From assembly GCF_030817315.1 (NCBI RefSeq), contig NZ_JAUSZF010000002.1, positions 1 to 7,699 of the forward strand: a stretch of DNA of 7,699 nt. Direction: 5' to 3'. Each line of letters starts with the position of its first letter. Within the stretch, counting starts at the first letter, position 1. The DNA comes from Sphingomonas faeni. GTDB taxonomy: Bacteria; Pseudomonadota; Alphaproteobacteria; Sphingomonadales; Sphingomonadaceae. The position numbers and the translations under genes were made by a program. A model generated the notes under the pieces. It did no database searches and was not told the origin of the DNA. It saw only the letters and a list, made by a program, of their open reading frames with translations. Positions 7,609-7,699 of the stretch are shown here, in pieces.

Positions 7609-7699
7609 GTACGACGGCGGGAGCGCCACCGGCGGCTTCACCGTATGTAAGGGGCCGTGCCCGCTTCGCGGTGCCCACCACGACGCGGCCCCTTACATC
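7605..7699 (+). CDS. start of the next operon gene, by position ureD/ureH (cut by window edge)
   Basis: An ATG overlapping the ureG stop (ATGA) opens a frame that stays open for all 31 codons up to the window end. It starts [15 protein letters not shown], an Ala/Pro/Ser-rich beginning without a clear family signature, then runs through repeat copy 2 as [16 protein letters not shown]. After ureABCEFG the expected gene is ureD (ureH), the last urease activation factor, and a four-base overlap with ureG would be normal coupling. Nothing UreD-specific is visible yet. Either the repeat has been inserted near the N-terminus and is translated, or the real UreD starts beyond the window and this is a leader. 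The assignment rests on gene order only. Confidence 0.5.
   Translation, partial: MSTTAGAPPAASPYVRGRARFAVPTTTRPLT
7645..7698 (+). repeat. palindromic repeat element, copy 2 (after ureG)
   Basis: The arms 7645-7657 and 7686-7698 form a perfect 13-bp inverted repeat around a 28-nt loop that matches copy 1 at 27 of 28 bases. The orientation is the same as copy 1. The seven stem pairs nearest the loop are identical in sequence to copy 1; further out, three pairs differ with matching changes on both arms. It lies 37 bases after the ureG stop, inside the frame of the ureD-position gene. The window ends one base after the right arm, so the full element length is unknown. Confidence 0.83.

Noticed and set aside
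6195..7698. CRISPR array or an insertion sequence as the explanation for the repeats
   Set aside because: There are only two copies, about 1.4 kb apart, with ordinary genes between them. There are no regular spacers and no transposase gene in the window.

Overview
The window is high-GC DNA with C/G-ending codons. Gene content and protein style point to an actinobacterium of the Arthrobacter/Pseudarthrobacter (Micrococcaceae) type; that placement is inferred from general familiarity, not from a search. All convincing genes are on the + strand.

Left part (1-3173): a carbohydrate-linked group. A GH51 alpha-L-arabinofuranosidase, cut at its N-terminus by the window edge, is followed by a small HhH-GPD-type DNA glycosylase-like protein. 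The stop codon of that gene overlaps the start of a LacI-family repressor (TAATG). The repressor is a candidate regulator of arabinoside use; the repair-type gene between them is the odd member.

A spacer of 87 bp (3174-3260) separates this group from the urease operon. It holds two GAAAC half-sites six bases apart, a pattern like the GlnR nitrogen-regulator box, plus a weak -10-like hexamer.

Right part (3261-7699): a urease operon in the order ureA-ureB-ureC-ureE-ureF-ureG, then the first 31 codons of the next gene, by position ureD (ureH). UreA, UreB and UreC form the urea-hydrolysing enzyme. UreC keeps all expected nickel ligands, the lysine to be carbamylated and the flap Cys-His. UreE carries nickel, UreG is the GTPase, and UreF and UreD form the scaffold that delivers nickel to the apoenzyme. 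Genes are tightly packed (overlaps or gaps of 11-25 bp), except for a 150-bp gap between ureE and ureF.

The most unusual feature is a pair of nearly identical hairpin elements, one in that 150-bp gap and one immediately after ureG within the first codons of the ureD-position gene. Their 28-nt loops match at 27 of 28 positions. Their outer stems differ at three base pairs, and in each case both arms changed so that pairing is kept. Both copies lie in the same orientation and the same reading frame, near the 5' ends of two successive accessory genes. This looks like a dispersed palindromic repeat family that can land inside gene starts. The first third to half of ureF, directly after copy 1, also has codon use (many T-ending codons) quite unlike its neighbours.
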